Below are positions 1 through 12,244 of a stretch of DNA of 64,000 nucleotides, piece by piece (the stretch's first letter is position 1; every line of letters starts with the position of its first letter). The translations under genes were made by a program, and so were the position numbers. Location of the stretch: assembly GCF_030867095.1 (NCBI RefSeq), contig NC_081829.1:87174261-87238260 (forward strand), given 5' to 3'. This DNA is from Alligator mississippiensis. Lineage: Eukaryota > Chordata > Crocodylia > Alligatoridae. The notes under the pieces are model-generated. The model searched no databases. It was not told the DNA's origin and saw only the letters and a list, made by a program, of their open reading frames with translations.

Positions 1-140
1 AATGGCTAGTTACACATTTATTTTGAATGATGGCAGAGATGCCTATTTGGCCTCTTCATTGGGTTTAGATTATTTTTAGATGTAAGGCAGATGTTTTCAA
101 AGCTTGTGAAGTCTGCCAGCACTGGTGTAATACACTCCTT

Positions 141-1122
141 GGCTAGGGATAAAAATTACACATAGACCAGTATAAGTGATTGGAAACCAGTTCAAATCTG
201 TAACACAACAGGGCTAAGTACACAGTCAAAAAGCCCAAAGCCAAGTCAATTCAATCTTCACAGGTTAATCTAAACTGCATAGATTGAACCAATAAGCAAG
301 TGAACAGACATTCACTTTTGATTCTGGAAATGCAGTCACATGACTGCAGTGGCCCAGGGCAGAAGCTGGGGGATGCCAGACCACACTTCTTCTCAGCTGG
401 AGCAACAGCTTGGGCCAAGGCTTGCCTGCCCAACCCAAGGTTGTGGGGGGGGGGGAGGGGGCTTCAGGGGAGGTGCAAAGCATCATGGGATGCTGGGGGA
501 CTGAGTTAACTTGAAACTGGAAGGGATCTAGGACAGAAGTTCAATAAACCAATTTAACCTAAATCAGTTAAGTCTGATACTATATCCATCCAGGTTCCTC
601 TTAAACCAGTTTCAACCATTTTGAAAGTGGTTTATGTGCACAGAATTTCTGTTGTGTTACAGATTTGTGTGTAATTTATGTGTAATTTCTGTTCCCAGCC
701 CAGGAGTTCAGTGCACATAAACTGCTTTCAAAATGGCCAGAAGTGGTTTAAGATAAACTTGGACAGATGTAGTATCACACTTAACTGATTTACGTTGACT
801 GAACTTCTGTCCCATATCCAATCCAGATTCAAGTTAACTCATAATCCCCCAGCCTCCCATGCACCTCCCCCACAAACCCCACCTCGTAGTGTGGATTAGC
901 TAGCCTTGGCCCAAGCTGTCTACTCCAGCCCAGCAAACAGGTGTGCTCTAGCACCCCCCAGGTTCTGGTCTGGGCCAGGCCACTTCAGGCATGTAGCTGC
1001 ATTTCCAGAATCAAAAGTGAATGTCTGTTCACTTGCTTATCGGTTCAATCTACTCAGCCTAGACGAACTTGCAAAGATTGAATCGATTCAGCCTCGGGCT
1101 TTTGGACCACCTGCACTTAGCC
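141..1122. mobile_element. Non-autonomous DNA transposon, GGCTAGGGA family (outer copy)
   Basis: The element begins GGCTAGGGAT and ends CACTTAGCC, so its ends are imperfect inverted repeats. It is flanked on both sides by CTT (138-140 and 1123-1125). It is interrupted at 212-700 by a second element of the same family; removing that insert gives a continuous sequence colinear with the copy at 4591-5513. No transposase is encoded. The terminal motif resembles PIF-Harbinger MITEs, but the 3-bp duplication is not the usual TWA, so the superfamily is uncertain. Confidence 0.8.
212..700. mobile_element. Nested GGCTAAGTAC-ended transposon inserted in the 141-1122 element
   Basis: The element starts GGCTAAGTACACAG and ends TTCCCAGCC, with CAG flanks at 209-211 and 701-703. 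It lies in the opposite orientation to the outer copy, so the two together form a large head-to-head inverted structure. An 11-G run lies at 445-455. It is non-coding. Confidence 0.8.
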
Positions 1123-1925
1123 CTTGTAATTATCCATGCTAAGTAAACCAAGAATTCCTTCTGTCAGTTTAAGGAGCAGTCCCAAAAGTGAATTAAAGTA
1201 ATTCAGCCTAGCCACTGTAGCAGAAATGCATAAGCACTGCAAGGTTCATGTGACCTTTTTCCTAAAAAGGCTTGCAAGTCACGAGAAGCCTCTCTCCTTT
1301 GGAACAATCCAAGATTGCAGAAGCAGTGTTGTAGGAGGTGAGCAGGAGGCTCGTGAAGTAGACTAAAATTGCCTAACAGTTCATGTTTCCTTAAAACCTT
1401 CTCTAGCTGAAATAATGCAAGTACGTAAGATTACAGACAAACTAAAGCATCTTCTAAGGTCCAAATAAGCCAATGCAATTTTGTTCCCTCTTCCCTTTAA
1501 CACAAAACCAGACTCTGTCATCTTCCCAGTTTTTTCCTGCAGATATGCAGATAGAAGCTCCTAAAAACCCTTGAATACAACTAAACAGAGATTCTTGGTT
1601 AACAAGGAAACTTAGATTTGAAGGGCTTCTTCCATCCAAGATGATGGGGCTGAAAGCTCTTAGCCTTACCAGTTAAGTGGAGAGCTCAGAAAAGTATGAC
1701 ATACAAAGCAAATCTTAAAAAAGAGAGAAAAAAAAATCTGGCAGCAGCTTCCTCTAGCTTTTTTTTTTGTTGTTTGTTTCTAAGAAACAGGTCATATACA
1801 TCCTGTGCTACATAATTTATTTTTGAAGATACTATTCTGAATTGCATAGAATAATGTAATGGCACCCAGATTAAGGTAAACATGTTTTTTCAGCTTTTCA
1901 GGTTCCCATATCGTGATCTACACAA
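1123..1925. other. Intron 2 sequence, nothing recognised
   Basis: AT-rich non-coding DNA with a short poly-T near 1760. No repeat family, exon or RNA gene was recognised. Confidence 0.6.
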
Positions 1926-1929
1926 AAAC

Positions 1930-2165
1930 CAAAACACTTCCATAGGCAGATAAGGCCCTTTGGGTAGATATGATGTCTTTTATTAGACCACCTAAAGTTG
2001 GCAAAATTGTTTTTTTGCAAGCTTTTGAGCACAAACACCCTTCTTTAGTTGTAAGGAGAGTGTGAAGAAAGGTTTTTTTCATAATGTTCAGTTGGTCTTA
2101 TTATGATATCACATCTACCCAAAGAACCTTGTTTGCCCATGTCCTTAAACCAACACAGCTACGAC
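1930..2165. repeat. Two opposed Penelope-like/SINE-like 3' tails
   Basis: 1940-2050 read on the minus strand and 2090-2165 read on the plus strand carry the same core, a GGTCTAATAAAAGA-like block followed by ATATCA-CATCTACCCAAAG. They form an inverted pair around 2050-2085. This core is common at the 3' ends of PLE or related retroelements in reptile genomes; the exact family is uncertain. Confidence 0.5.
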
Positions 2166-4587
2166 CAACAACACTAAAGATACTTTCATATAATCTTACT
2201 GGAATCCTTGTACTAAAATCTCAGGAAAGCAACTTGCTGTCCTATGTGACTGCATGGCCATCAGCAATAGGATCCGGACCATATTGGAACCCCTGGTACA
2301 ATTTAATAAAAATGGTAAAAGTGAATAAAGGGCTTATGTTTTGAAAGGGCAAGTGGGGGAAGGGAAGGCAGGCAGTGGAAATTACAAACCAAAAAAGCTT
2401 GGAGAGCAGCAGTAGATACTAGTTGGCACCCATCAGGCTCCAGAATTCACAGTAATTTTTTACTTCTCTATAACCGTGTAAAAGATCTAGCTTAAAAGAA
2501 CCCTATCAAAGTAGATGTGGCCTAAAATTTGACAATAGCAAGGAAAAGCTTAGCTCTAGCATTTACTGTACTGGAGAAGGGCATTTGCACCTAATATCTG
2601 AAGGTCAAACTCCTACTACTCACTAGTGAGCCTCTTTCCCCAGTTTACTGTTAAATTCTGTTTAGATGCACTCAGTCAGAGTAGACAGAGGAGCCCAGCA
2701 AGTTCCTTCACAGAACCAAAACAGTGACCAATCTGCAACTGGAGACACTAGCTAACTGGCTTTGGTTTCCATCAGAAGGATTTTTTCCTTTTTCTGGGAG
2801 TGTCCTATTCCAGGATATTGAGGACTATATACACAAGAGGTTGGAGGAGAAGAACTAGGCTTGGTAGAATCTCTGGAGCAACACGATGCAAGCTGGTGTC
2901 CTAACAGAATCAACCACAGTTAAGGGTGATTTGACCCAGTTGATTGCTTGCAACAGAGGCTATATTTTAGAGAGGAAAAAAAATTAAATTAATAGTTTAT
3001 GTAGCAAGACACCATAAAGGTAAAACTCTTTGATACTTTATCCTTAGGTGATATACCCAATGCAAACAAAGTAAGGGATGCTCACTGAAGCTTCCAGTGC
3101 AAAGAAAATGTCCCTTTCTCAATGCAAAATACAAAACCCGCAAGAACAATATGCAATGCTCATCTCCAAACATTTACAATGGTATAAGAGCTGTGTTTCT
3201 CAAAGATGCATATCACATAACTAACGTCACAAAACTTCCTCTGGCTTTTAGACAATAGCTATTATCTCCTCTCCCCACTACCTGCTGGATGACATTTAAT
3301 GTTTCAGGCTTGGGTTTTCTTGCACTACTAGATAGGACAAAAGAAACAGCAAGCCCAGAAATGTGACAGATTGGATCCAAAGTGGCAGAGATAAAACAGA
3401 GACCATGCTATCATAAGTATTCATGCTTGAAAGGATTTCAACTAAAAGCAGAAAAAGTGAAGCTCATGAGCAAGGAGCAAGGTGCTTAGTGCTTGGAAAA
3501 GCTGCAAAGTGCAGCTAGCAACAAGAAGGAAATTATGAGGTGCAATTCTCAAGTAGCCATTAATGAAAGTATCTATTATTACTTCCAGCTCTCACTGGCA
3601 GTGGTAAATCAGGCTACTTAGCAGGCAATTCTAAATAGTTTTGTTTTTTTTTAAACAAAGCCACTTGCATCTTCAGAACACATATTAGTTTAGGAGTATG
3701 CAAAAAAATCGTAGCAACAAACATTACCAGAAACAACTTTGCTGGTATAATAGCAACCTACAAGTGGGGGGCAGGGGGAATACAATTAAAAAAATACGCT
3801 GAAAATGAAAACTAAGACTGAAACCATTAACATATTTTCACTAGTCTGCTCTTACAACTGAATGGCCCAAAATTTTAAATGTCAGCAAATGGAAACTGCC
3901 ATGATTTTTTAGCAAACAGAACTACAGCTATTTTGAATGGATGTATTAACTAAGTTGAGTCATAAACCAAAACAATAACTGTACTACAACTACTGTTAAA
4001 TATATATCTGTATTTACTGCTTATTGTACTACAAGCAATAATAAGCGCATGCAAATTTTAGGCTTGTGTCAGTTATACTTCTTGCACCTCCTCAGTTAAT
4101 CTTTATACTAAAATTCAAGATTGTAATGTCAAGAAGATTTTCTAGCATTCCTCAATATATATAGACTTTCCTGCACCAAAAAAAATGCAGAAGACCTGTT
4201 TTTAGTGGTGAATAAATTGTTTTGTTGTTTTGCCAGCAATCTTAGCACTGCTGTGTAAATGAGTTACTTCCTGATAAATTAGCTTAATTTCTACTTAGCA
4301 CCTCCCAACTCCAGATGCCTGTAAACACCACCCTCAACTTCATAAAGAGTTGAGATACCGAATGACAATTCAGTTTGCCCAACATCAGGGAAGTCTGACA
4401 CTCACTGAATGCTGTCAGACTAACATCCACCACACTAACGAAGCTCGCAGGAGACTCCTATGAAGATTCCCATGCACGGATTACCTAAACCACGTCAGCC
4501 ACGCTGGTGCCTGCCTCCAAAGTGTGTGAGCCACCCATTGCTAACTGGGAATAGCAAGTGCTGCTAAGCAGAGTCCAGCCAGCTGCC
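2166..4587. other. Intron 2 sequence, nothing recognised
   Basis: AT-rich intronic DNA with scattered short A and T runs. No coding exon, RNA gene or identifiable repeat was found. Confidence 0.6.
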
Positions 4588-4590
4588 TGT

Positions 4591-5513
4591 GGCTAGGGAC
4601 AGATATTACACACAAACTGGTTTAAGCTATTAGAAACTGGTTTAAACCTGTAACAGAACAGATGTTCAGTGCACATAAACCAGTTTCAAAATGGCTGAAA
4701 CCGGTTTGAGATAAACCTGGTTGAATGTAGTATCAGACTTAACTGATCCGAGTCAAACCGGTTTATGCAATGCCTGTCCCAGACCCCTTGCTGTTAAACC
4801 AGACTCCGCCAGCATCCCAGCATGCTCTCGGGGCTGGGCTGGGCTCTCTGTTCCCCAGCAGAGTTGGCCCCTCCCCTCTGCTCCCTGGCTGCAGCTCTGG
4901 CAGAGACTGCCTGGCATTCCCCTGCTCCCCCCCCACCACTCCCTGCTAAGCAGGGATCCCCTGTCCCTTCTGCCTTACACAGACACCTCTCAGCATTAAC
5001 TAGCATACCGCATGCTAGCTACATCCCTGCTGTAGGAGACGGGATAAAGGACAGTGGCTTAGGGCTCTTTGGAGCTAATCAACAGGACAGCTGGTAATGT
5101 CCCTCTTTCCTTCCTTGGAACAAGTTGTTTAACAAGAACTGGAACTAATGAGAGATCTATGTGTTTTGATGATGCAGTGATAAATGCTGTGTAAACCCTT
5201 GCTGGCTCCCTCACTGACCAGCAAGCAGGGGGAACCCCTTCCTAATCAGAGTGCCCTGCAAGGGGGAGGGAGGGGGGGGGGGGGGAAATGGGGCTGGCCA
5301 CACCACCACCCTCAGCTCAGTACTTTGGAAAGGAAGGAAGGGCTGCTCTAGCACTCCCCAGCTTCTAGCCTGGGCCACTGAAGGCATGTACCTATTTTCA
5401 GTCCAGAGGGGATGTCTATATGGTTACAAACTAATTCAGCCTAGGCAGGTTAGACTAACCTTCAAAGATTGAATCGACTCAAGCTCAGGCTTTTTGAATG
5501 GCTATCCCTAGCC
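4591..5513. mobile_element. Non-autonomous DNA transposon, GGCTAGGGACAG family
   Basis: The element starts GGCTAGGGACAG and ends CTATCCCTAGCC, which is a near-perfect inverted terminal repeat. TGT flanks both ends (4588-4590 and 5514-5516). The internal AAACCAGTTTC and AAACCGGTTT motifs match the copies at 141 and 14019. A poly-G run lies at 5272-5285. No protein is encoded. Confidence 0.85.
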
Positions 5514-5767
5514 TGTGTGGCTGATTTTAACCAGTCACCTTGCTTCCTAGAATTACTCAGAACCAAATGCAAATCAAGCTCAACTAATGGGGTAAGCAAC
5601 CAGAAACTTTTGCCCCACCCATCCACAATGCCCACCAATGCAGCACATTTTATTTTAGCCAAATGGGCACAATCGGTTATCTGAGCTACATTTGGTCAGC
5701 TTACTTGATGCTAACCATCTATCAGCCTCACACCTAGTACTAAATGACCACCCGGGGTTACTAGGAA

Positions 5768-6026
5768 TAATGGCCACAAATTGTTAGAGAGAAGGTTCAG
5801 GCTGGACATCAGGAGACATTACTTTACAGTTAGGGCTGCTAGGCTCTGGAATGGGCTCCCAAGTGAGGTGGTACTCTCTCCTACCTTGTGGGTCTTCAAG
5901 AGGAGGCTGGACAGATATTTGGCTGAGGTGATATGATCCCAACACCCGTTCCTGCCCAGGGCAGGGGGTCAGACCTGATGATCTGTTTAAGTCCCTTCCG
6001 ACTCTAAGTACTATGATACTATGATA
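5768..6026 (+). mobile_element. CR1 LINE 3' end
   Basis: A typical CR1 3' region: GGCTGGACATCAGG, AAGAGGAGGCTGGACAG, and the terminal AAGTCCCTTCCGACTCT followed by a short tandem tail (ACTATGAT repeated). It covers the extreme end of ORF2 and the 3' UTR only, 5' truncated as is usual for CR1. Confidence 0.93.
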
Positions 6027-8640
6027 CTTTCCACACAGCCAGAACCAACAAGCCTGTGCTACCTGTGCAGTAATACCCAACTCCTAAAACTGGCTGTCTT
6101 AAGGATCTGACCTGGACACTTAAACCCCAAGTCTCACTGACATTCAGTAAGAGTCAAGAGTCTAAGGAAAGTATAAAACCTTGGCTAGTCAACTTTCTAC
6201 ATGACAAAGATAAGTGTACTAGTAAGCAGTAAGGACAGGTCACTCTGTCTGAATCAGCTGAACTATCACAAATTACTACACTGGTGGGGAGAACGGGATG
6301 CAGACTATACTACCGGATAAGATGCATTTGAAAAAGCAGAGACTCAGAAACGCTCTGAGTTTACAGCTAAGCACCTGAATAAGAACTCCAAGTATAAGGG
6401 TGTGTCTGTTTCAGAAGGGTCTAATGCAATCCTGCAATAGGTAAAAGGGGATCTCGTCTCTGTAACAGTATTCCAACAATGTACTCAATTTTAATATCCA
6501 CAATCAAGGAGGATGTGAAAATATTGGAGGTGGTTTAAAGGAAGGCTACAAAATAGTCGACAAACTGGAAAAACAAGTCTGATGATGCAGAACACCCCAA
6601 CCTATTCAGCTTATCGAAGGTAAAGTTAAGATTCACCTTTGGTACAGTGACTTGACCACTGTGTGCACATACTTAAAAATAAAAAAAAGGAGTTCTACTG
6701 ACTGGATATGTAAGAACAGGCTTGATCTCCTAGTAATCTGTTCTGTCCTTAGAACATTAGAATCTTTGAAATGCAGCTAAATTAGATAATTAACTAAGGG
6801 TCCCAAGTATGAGATAAAGCGCCAATCCCAGCTCAGTTTCTCTCACAATCAAAAGATGCTGACCTACTTTCAAGGGACATCTACTCAAAATCATAAGAGT
6901 GAGCTTGCTTCAGTGAGGTGTACCTTGTTTTGTTTTGTTTTTTAATTAAGGTATCCACACGTAGCTGAAGAGTTCTTGCTCAGTAGCCCGTTCCTTCTCC
7001 GAACAAAGGGTTTGATCCTGAAAGAGTTTAGCACCTGCAACTAATTGACATCAAGGTGTTTGGTGTGACAACATAATGGCTTGAGAGGAAAGACAACATA
7101 ATGGCTTGTTCACACTATAGAAATTTGGCAGAGACCATCTTGGTGCCAAAAATGGTTTGCCCTTGTCTACATCAACAACTAAAACTATTTTAAGCGCTGG
7201 TTCCCACCTATTATCAATTAATACTTTTTTTTTTTGCGCTATGTACACGTGCCTGGTGTCTAAGCCAGACATCTCAACTGGATCATCCATTCACAGGGAA
7301 GTCTTCAGAACAACTGGAAAATGACCAAAAACCCATAAGCCATTTTATTATTCCTCTTAAATTTCCCCAATGACACAGATTGGTTCAGAAATATTTTACC
7401 CAAGATTAATTAAAACTATCTGAGCTGAGTTGTGTTATCTTGTTCAAACCAGCTCAGTATACAACAGTCCATAAACCTAAAAATCTGGCATGCGCAGAAC
7501 TGGAGACATGATATGAGAAAGCTCTGGGAAAGAAAGGAAGACTGTTTCATACTTGCGTAACACTAGAAAGCCTTTATTGATTTCTTCTACCTGTTATTCT
7601 AATCACAAAAACAAACATATATACTATGTGCAAAGTAACTGAAATAACAGAACGTCTGAACAGGAATTAAAGAGATTGTGGAAATGCTTATTAGTTCCAT
7701 CTTATACCAAAGGACTGCTTTCCCCTCTACCCCCTAAACAGGAAAACTTGTTCTTACTATTGAAGATAACAGAAAAATTCCACTATTTTAAAAAAGGAGG
7801 TCTCTAATAAAGGAGTCTCATTATTATTTCTATACCAAAATGAAGGTCAAAGTGAGGAGTCATACACTGCTAGCATGGGTATGTCACATACCACATACTA
7901 AATTATGTATCCCAATTTATGACATTTTGAGGAGTGGGGATGGAGGGGGGGAAGATGTCAGCATACTTGCTGCTAAGCTCTTACATAGCATACTATCTAA
8001 TTTTTAACCCAGTACTGGTATTAACTGGTACACTGAGTTGCTCAAGACTAGCATTCCAGACGCAAGCATCAGTTTAATACTATTTTTTTTGTGTATACAC
8101 ACACACACACACACACACGTGTGTGTAATAAATGCACAAGAAAAAAAAAACATAAGAATTATTTTTAAACCACCTGTTAAAATGATTCTTAAGTGATGGC
8201 CAGTTTAACAGATGTTAAGCCTCTTAAAATGCCTGATTTAAAACTACATTAGCTTCTCAGCTCATCATTTTTAACCTTTTTTATCATTACCTTGAATCTT
8301 GCTGTGGGCTACTTATAGCTTCCACCCCCATGTTTAGTCACTCAGGGACACTGGATAGTAAAAATTCTTACATTTAATGCCTTCCTGCTTCTAATTTTTT
8401 CATCTTCCTGAAGCTGTCTTTCTTCACAACAAACACGCTATCTCTTTTTCGCATTGCTGTGCTATGAAGCAGTTTCCCTTTGGTGAAGGTTAACTAGAAG
8501 CAGGATAAGTGAGTACATATATTTCCACTTCACTCTTCGCAAATTTGGCGAACACCTTTCTTTCTTTATTTATATAATAGGGTTTTAACACAGCATTTCA
8601 GCTGTCCCAAAGCAATGCAATATACCATCATACAGAAGAC
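6027..8640. other. Intron 2 sequence with a CA/GT microsatellite
   Basis: Mostly unremarkable intron. A local short duplication of AACATAATGGCTTG occurs at 7068-7108. An (AC)n run at 8096-8118 passes directly into GTGTGTGT, giving a small palindrome. No gene was found. Confidence 0.6.
8096..8126. repeat. (AC)n/(GT)n microsatellite
   Basis: About 11 AC units followed directly by four GT units, able to form Z-DNA or a small hairpin. Confidence 0.95.
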
Positions 8641-8641
8641 A

Positions 8642-8702
8642 GGGTAGAATCGCACCTTACAGACCAACTAGATTAAAGATGTAGTTTAGGAAAACTTATG
8701 CA
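8642..8702 (-). repeat. Penelope-like 3' tail fragment
   Basis: On the minus strand it reads TAGTTGGTCTGTAAGGTGCG and then ATTCTACCCT, the same tail as at 11715-11770. Confidence 0.5.
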
Positions 8703-11700
8703 ACTCGTTTGCTACCCACAGCCAACCTATGGCCCCACGTCATCCAGCAAGCAGGGGTCCCCACAGCTCTGGAAATCTGGTGGTGGAAGAGTGGTAGCAC
8801 CCTCCATGCCTCCACTGCCAAATTTCTGGACCCATGGGGAGCCCTGGGCCCTGAGCTCAGGATTGGGCAACTGATTCTAGTTTATAGGGCTGGTCACCAG
8901 GCTCCCAGGACCTGGTGCCCAGCATGCTCAGGCAAGAGAGGGGCCAACACCAGGCTCCTGGGCCCAATCTTGGTGCCTTAAGCTCGATCCAACCTAGTGA
9001 CCAACCCCACCCCATTCATCTGGCCCACTGAGTTGGTCTATAGAAGACAGAACTCCTCCCTCATCATCAGCACTCCCTCACAGAGGAGGATGATTGTCTT
9101 CCCCAATTGCTTTATCTGCGGGTCCAAAGATGTCTGATGAGGCCAACCTGGGATCAGACTCAGTTGCAACTTGGGCACGTGTTTCTGTATGGCACTACCT
9201 TACCACATGCCCGACTTCAGACTAACAGTCTCTCTCCCTGTGCATATTATCTTGCTATCAGATGCATGCAAAACTGGTAGCATTGAAGGCAGCACATTCA
9301 ACTCTAAGCCAGAGAAGAGTTTTGCAATGCTCTCTATTAACTCCCCTAGTCCAAGAACTACTGATCATCAATGCCCGAGTGCTGAACGGTATCCTACTTC
9401 ATTGCAGTGTAGTACCCTTAAAAACTTCCACAGTTTGAGAGAAATTATTTGTCAGAGATGCTTTCATTCTCAGACAGTGTCTTTTAGTCAAGAAATTTAA
9501 AATTTAAAATAATACTAGTACTAATAATATAAACACCCTCAAACAACTGCACTTTGGATGCTTGCTCGGGGGCCTGATAAATCAAATGCAGCCTAAAATG
9601 TCACAAGGATTAGCGTCCTTTACTCCCACATCAACCGTCCATCCCCCATTTCCTCCCCACCCCAAACTCAATTTAGAAGAGGGAACTGCTTGGTTTATTT
9701 TTCATAAAGGATTGATGATTTGCTTCAGATATGGATTAGAATGCTTCATTTACACACCTAGCTGTGCCCCATCATCATAACGTAAAGAGAGGAGGCTAGG
9801 AAATGCTGCTGTCCCATAATAGAAATAGCAGTGATAACACCACCAGCGTAACAAATGCAGCCACAGACTAAAGCAATTGCTAAGAATGCGGTAACTCTTT
9901 CTAATGCTGATTTGATTACTTATTCATGAGATCAAGGATTCTATTTAACTTCTCTAATGCAGCAGAGTATCCATTTCTTATCTGACAGATAGCAAGGGTC
10001 TGATCCATTTCACCATTTAATCCTGTCCTGTAACTCATCTGAAGCTTTAGCTGAATTAATCTCATTGCTAAAGTCACTTTTCTAAATGTTGAATAGCATT
10101 TATGAAAACATAAGAAAACAAACACTAACAAAGCAGGAATCATTTTTTTTTCCTGGCTAGGCCATCTTCCCCTCCAAGCTGTTGATGCTAGTATAGGGCC
10201 TCTCCTAAATTTTACCAAATTGTTATACTTTTTCTACAGAACATCCCAGCCACAAGTTAGTTAAACAAAAAGTCAATAAAAAAACCCACTGTTTTAAATG
10301 TGAACAGCTGCATTTTACTGAAGTCATTAATCTTATTCCAATTTATACTTCTATGTTATTCAGAAAAAATGTTCCTCTCAATCACAAAAAAAAAAGAGTA
10401 AAACAAGCAGTAGTTTTGATCATTAAAAATCAAAATATTAGAGAGAATGGATTTTAAAAAGTCTTCATGTTGCAAAATATACAAATGGATGGTACTAATA
10501 CATCAAACTTGTGTCAGAACAGAAATCTGAGAACCAATCATGCAAAGTACAATTAAAAACAAAATGCAAAAACGGACGGCCTGCATTGTCGAGATTGACA
10601 AGCATATGCAAAGAGTCAAAAACAGCACCCCAAAGTCTGAGGTATTAGCTTTTACTCTTGACTCAGGGCAGATGTCAGAAACTCAGAACAGCCTTCTCAC
10701 CAAAATAAAAGGAAAAGGGAATTTACAAAGAAGGTCGGTCCAGTTGCCCACTTGAGTATATGAACAGCAGTAGTCAGCTTAGTTCAGTAAGTAAGCCACT
10801 TCCGGATGGAAAACTGGTACATCCTGTTGAGACAGCTAGTCATCACAGCTGACAGATGAATACACTTCACTATCTACCATTTTTTCATTGGTGTGGGACA
10901 CACTAGTTCACAAGGAAAAGTTCTGATGGACAGCCAGATGGATTATTACAAGGCCAATAGGACAAAAGAAAGAAGGAGCTAGCAGCAGGAACCCAATTAA
11001 TGTTGACCTCAACTTTCTATTACTATACCACACAGCTAGCAGTCTGCTTCCCTCAGAGAGATGCCAATGTCACTCTACCAAAGGCAACCAGGATTGCCTG
11101 GTTTCTCCTACATAGGTTTGCAGTAGCTAGCACTTGACAGAGGTGCATAGTGAAAGGCATTCTGGGATTCAACAGCACGAAGTGCTCTTTCCACTCTTCC
11201 CACTTCATTTTTTGTTCCATTAATCTGGTTGAGGCATCTACCTATCTTCTACAATTGTCCCAGGGCTTATCTATACATGGAAATATCCTCTCCTAAATAA
11301 CACCATAACTTGACAAGGCCTTGGTCTCATTTACAAACTTTCTATGGCTGGAATTTTGGATATTGGAGAAGCTGTACCAATCTACATTTTTCTTAACTGC
11401 CATGCGTAGTCTTTTGATGTTATTCTGTTCAATGCACTTCAATCACAGCAGTAGCATAGTTTTTGCCAGGTATGCACAAAACACCATAGGGAAAGACTTG
11501 TTAATTCTGTAGTCAAACTGAAATTAAAATGTTACTGTTCATTCACAGAATACCACAGCCTAGGTATTTCATCACTATATTTCAAAGTACTTTACAATGA
11601 AGGTAAGTGCTACTGGTCCCATTTTGCACAGGCCCCACTTACTCAAGCACAGGGAAGCAAAGCAACTTGTCCAAGTTACCCAGTAGGACAATGTAACAAG

Positions 11701-11714
11701 TACATAGAAAGAAG
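8703..11714. other. Intron 2 sequence, nothing recognised
   Basis: A moderately GC-rich patch at 8709-9010 may be an unclassified repeat; the rest is AT-rich intron. ORFs of up to about 109 codons here show no recognisable domain. Confidence 0.5.
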
Positions 11715-12065
11715 GAAGGGTAGATCGGCACCTTTATAGACTAATAAAATCAGTGCATAAACTTCTGTAAGCAGAGGGTTTGCTTCATCAGATTCTGTGA
11801 AGGAACTGCAGGAAGAAGAGCTGCTAAATAGAAAACAATGATTAGAATACAAAGGGTAGGGAAGGTAGGGACAAAAAGGAGGGTGCAGGGCCTAAGATAG
11901 GCAAGGTAGGTAGGAGAGAGAAAAAATAAAAAGCAGTTAATCCACTGAGGGGACACGGGGCTTATAGTAAAAGTTAATTCAGGTAACAGCATAAGAATCC
12001 ATAGTCTTGGTTTAAACCTAGGACAAGTCCTCCTGACCAAAGAGCAACTAAACAAAAGAAAAAGG
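11715..12065 (-). mobile_element. Penelope-like element 3' region
   Basis: On the minus strand this contains CTGATGAAGCAAACCC, TTATTAGTCTATAAAGGTGC and CTACCCTTC, a canonical reptile PLE tail. The block at about 11985-12030 (AAGAATCCATAGTC, then GGTTTAAACC) is shared with 44460-44500 beside the recognisable PLE coding remnant, which is why I assign the family. Exon 2 of INPP5F begins about 100 bp away. Confidence 0.65.
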
Positions 12066-12163
12066 ACCAAAACAGTGTAGTGCAGATTTTCTCTCCTAGC
12101 CACCATACTACAGGAAGTATTGTGCAGACAATTACAACATAAAACATTTAAAGACAACCATAC

Positions 12164-12244
12164 CTGTATGAAGCTGAACCCTCCCTAGGACTCCTTCTAC
12201 CAGACCAAGACAAATAGGATTCCAAGCCAGAAGAAGGTCAGTGG
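12164..12244 (-). CDS. INPP5F: INPP5F coding exon 2 (81 bp)
   Basis: On the minus strand this 81-bp exon completes Ala33 and encodes residues 34-59 (TDLLLAWNPICLGLVEGV, then LGRVQLHT), followed by a lone G that opens codon 60 (Asp in relatives). It is bounded by a TTGCAG acceptor (ends at 12245) and a GTATGG donor (12163-12158). Both junctions are phase 1, so exon 1 to exon 2 is in frame with no gap. Human INPP5F has the same residues with a few conservative changes (Ile-Gly-Lys-Ile in place of Leu-Gly-Arg-Val). It is too short, and lacks a Met, to appear as an ordinary ORF. The exon sits about 100 bp from the end of a Penelope-like remnant at 11715-12065. Exon 3 (expected to begin with Leu-Pro-Trp-Trp-Leu) was looked for between 1 and 12163 and not seen, so intron 2 probably exceeds 12 kb. 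Confidence 0.96.

Larger units (their letters stand above)
1..12163 (-). other. INPP5F: INPP5F intron 2, partial
   Basis: The sequence downstream of the exon 2 donor in the gene's orientation runs to the left edge. It contains the nested GGCTAGGGA-type transposons at 141-1122, a related copy at 4591-5513, a CR1 3' end at 5768-6026, PLE tails, and otherwise ordinary AT-rich non-coding DNA. No coding exon was recognised. Confidence 0.8.

Noticed and set aside
1..12163. INPP5F exon 3
   Set aside because: I looked on the minus strand for the expected Leu-Pro-Trp-Trp-Leu coding stretch after an AG acceptor and did not find it; it most likely lies beyond the left edge.
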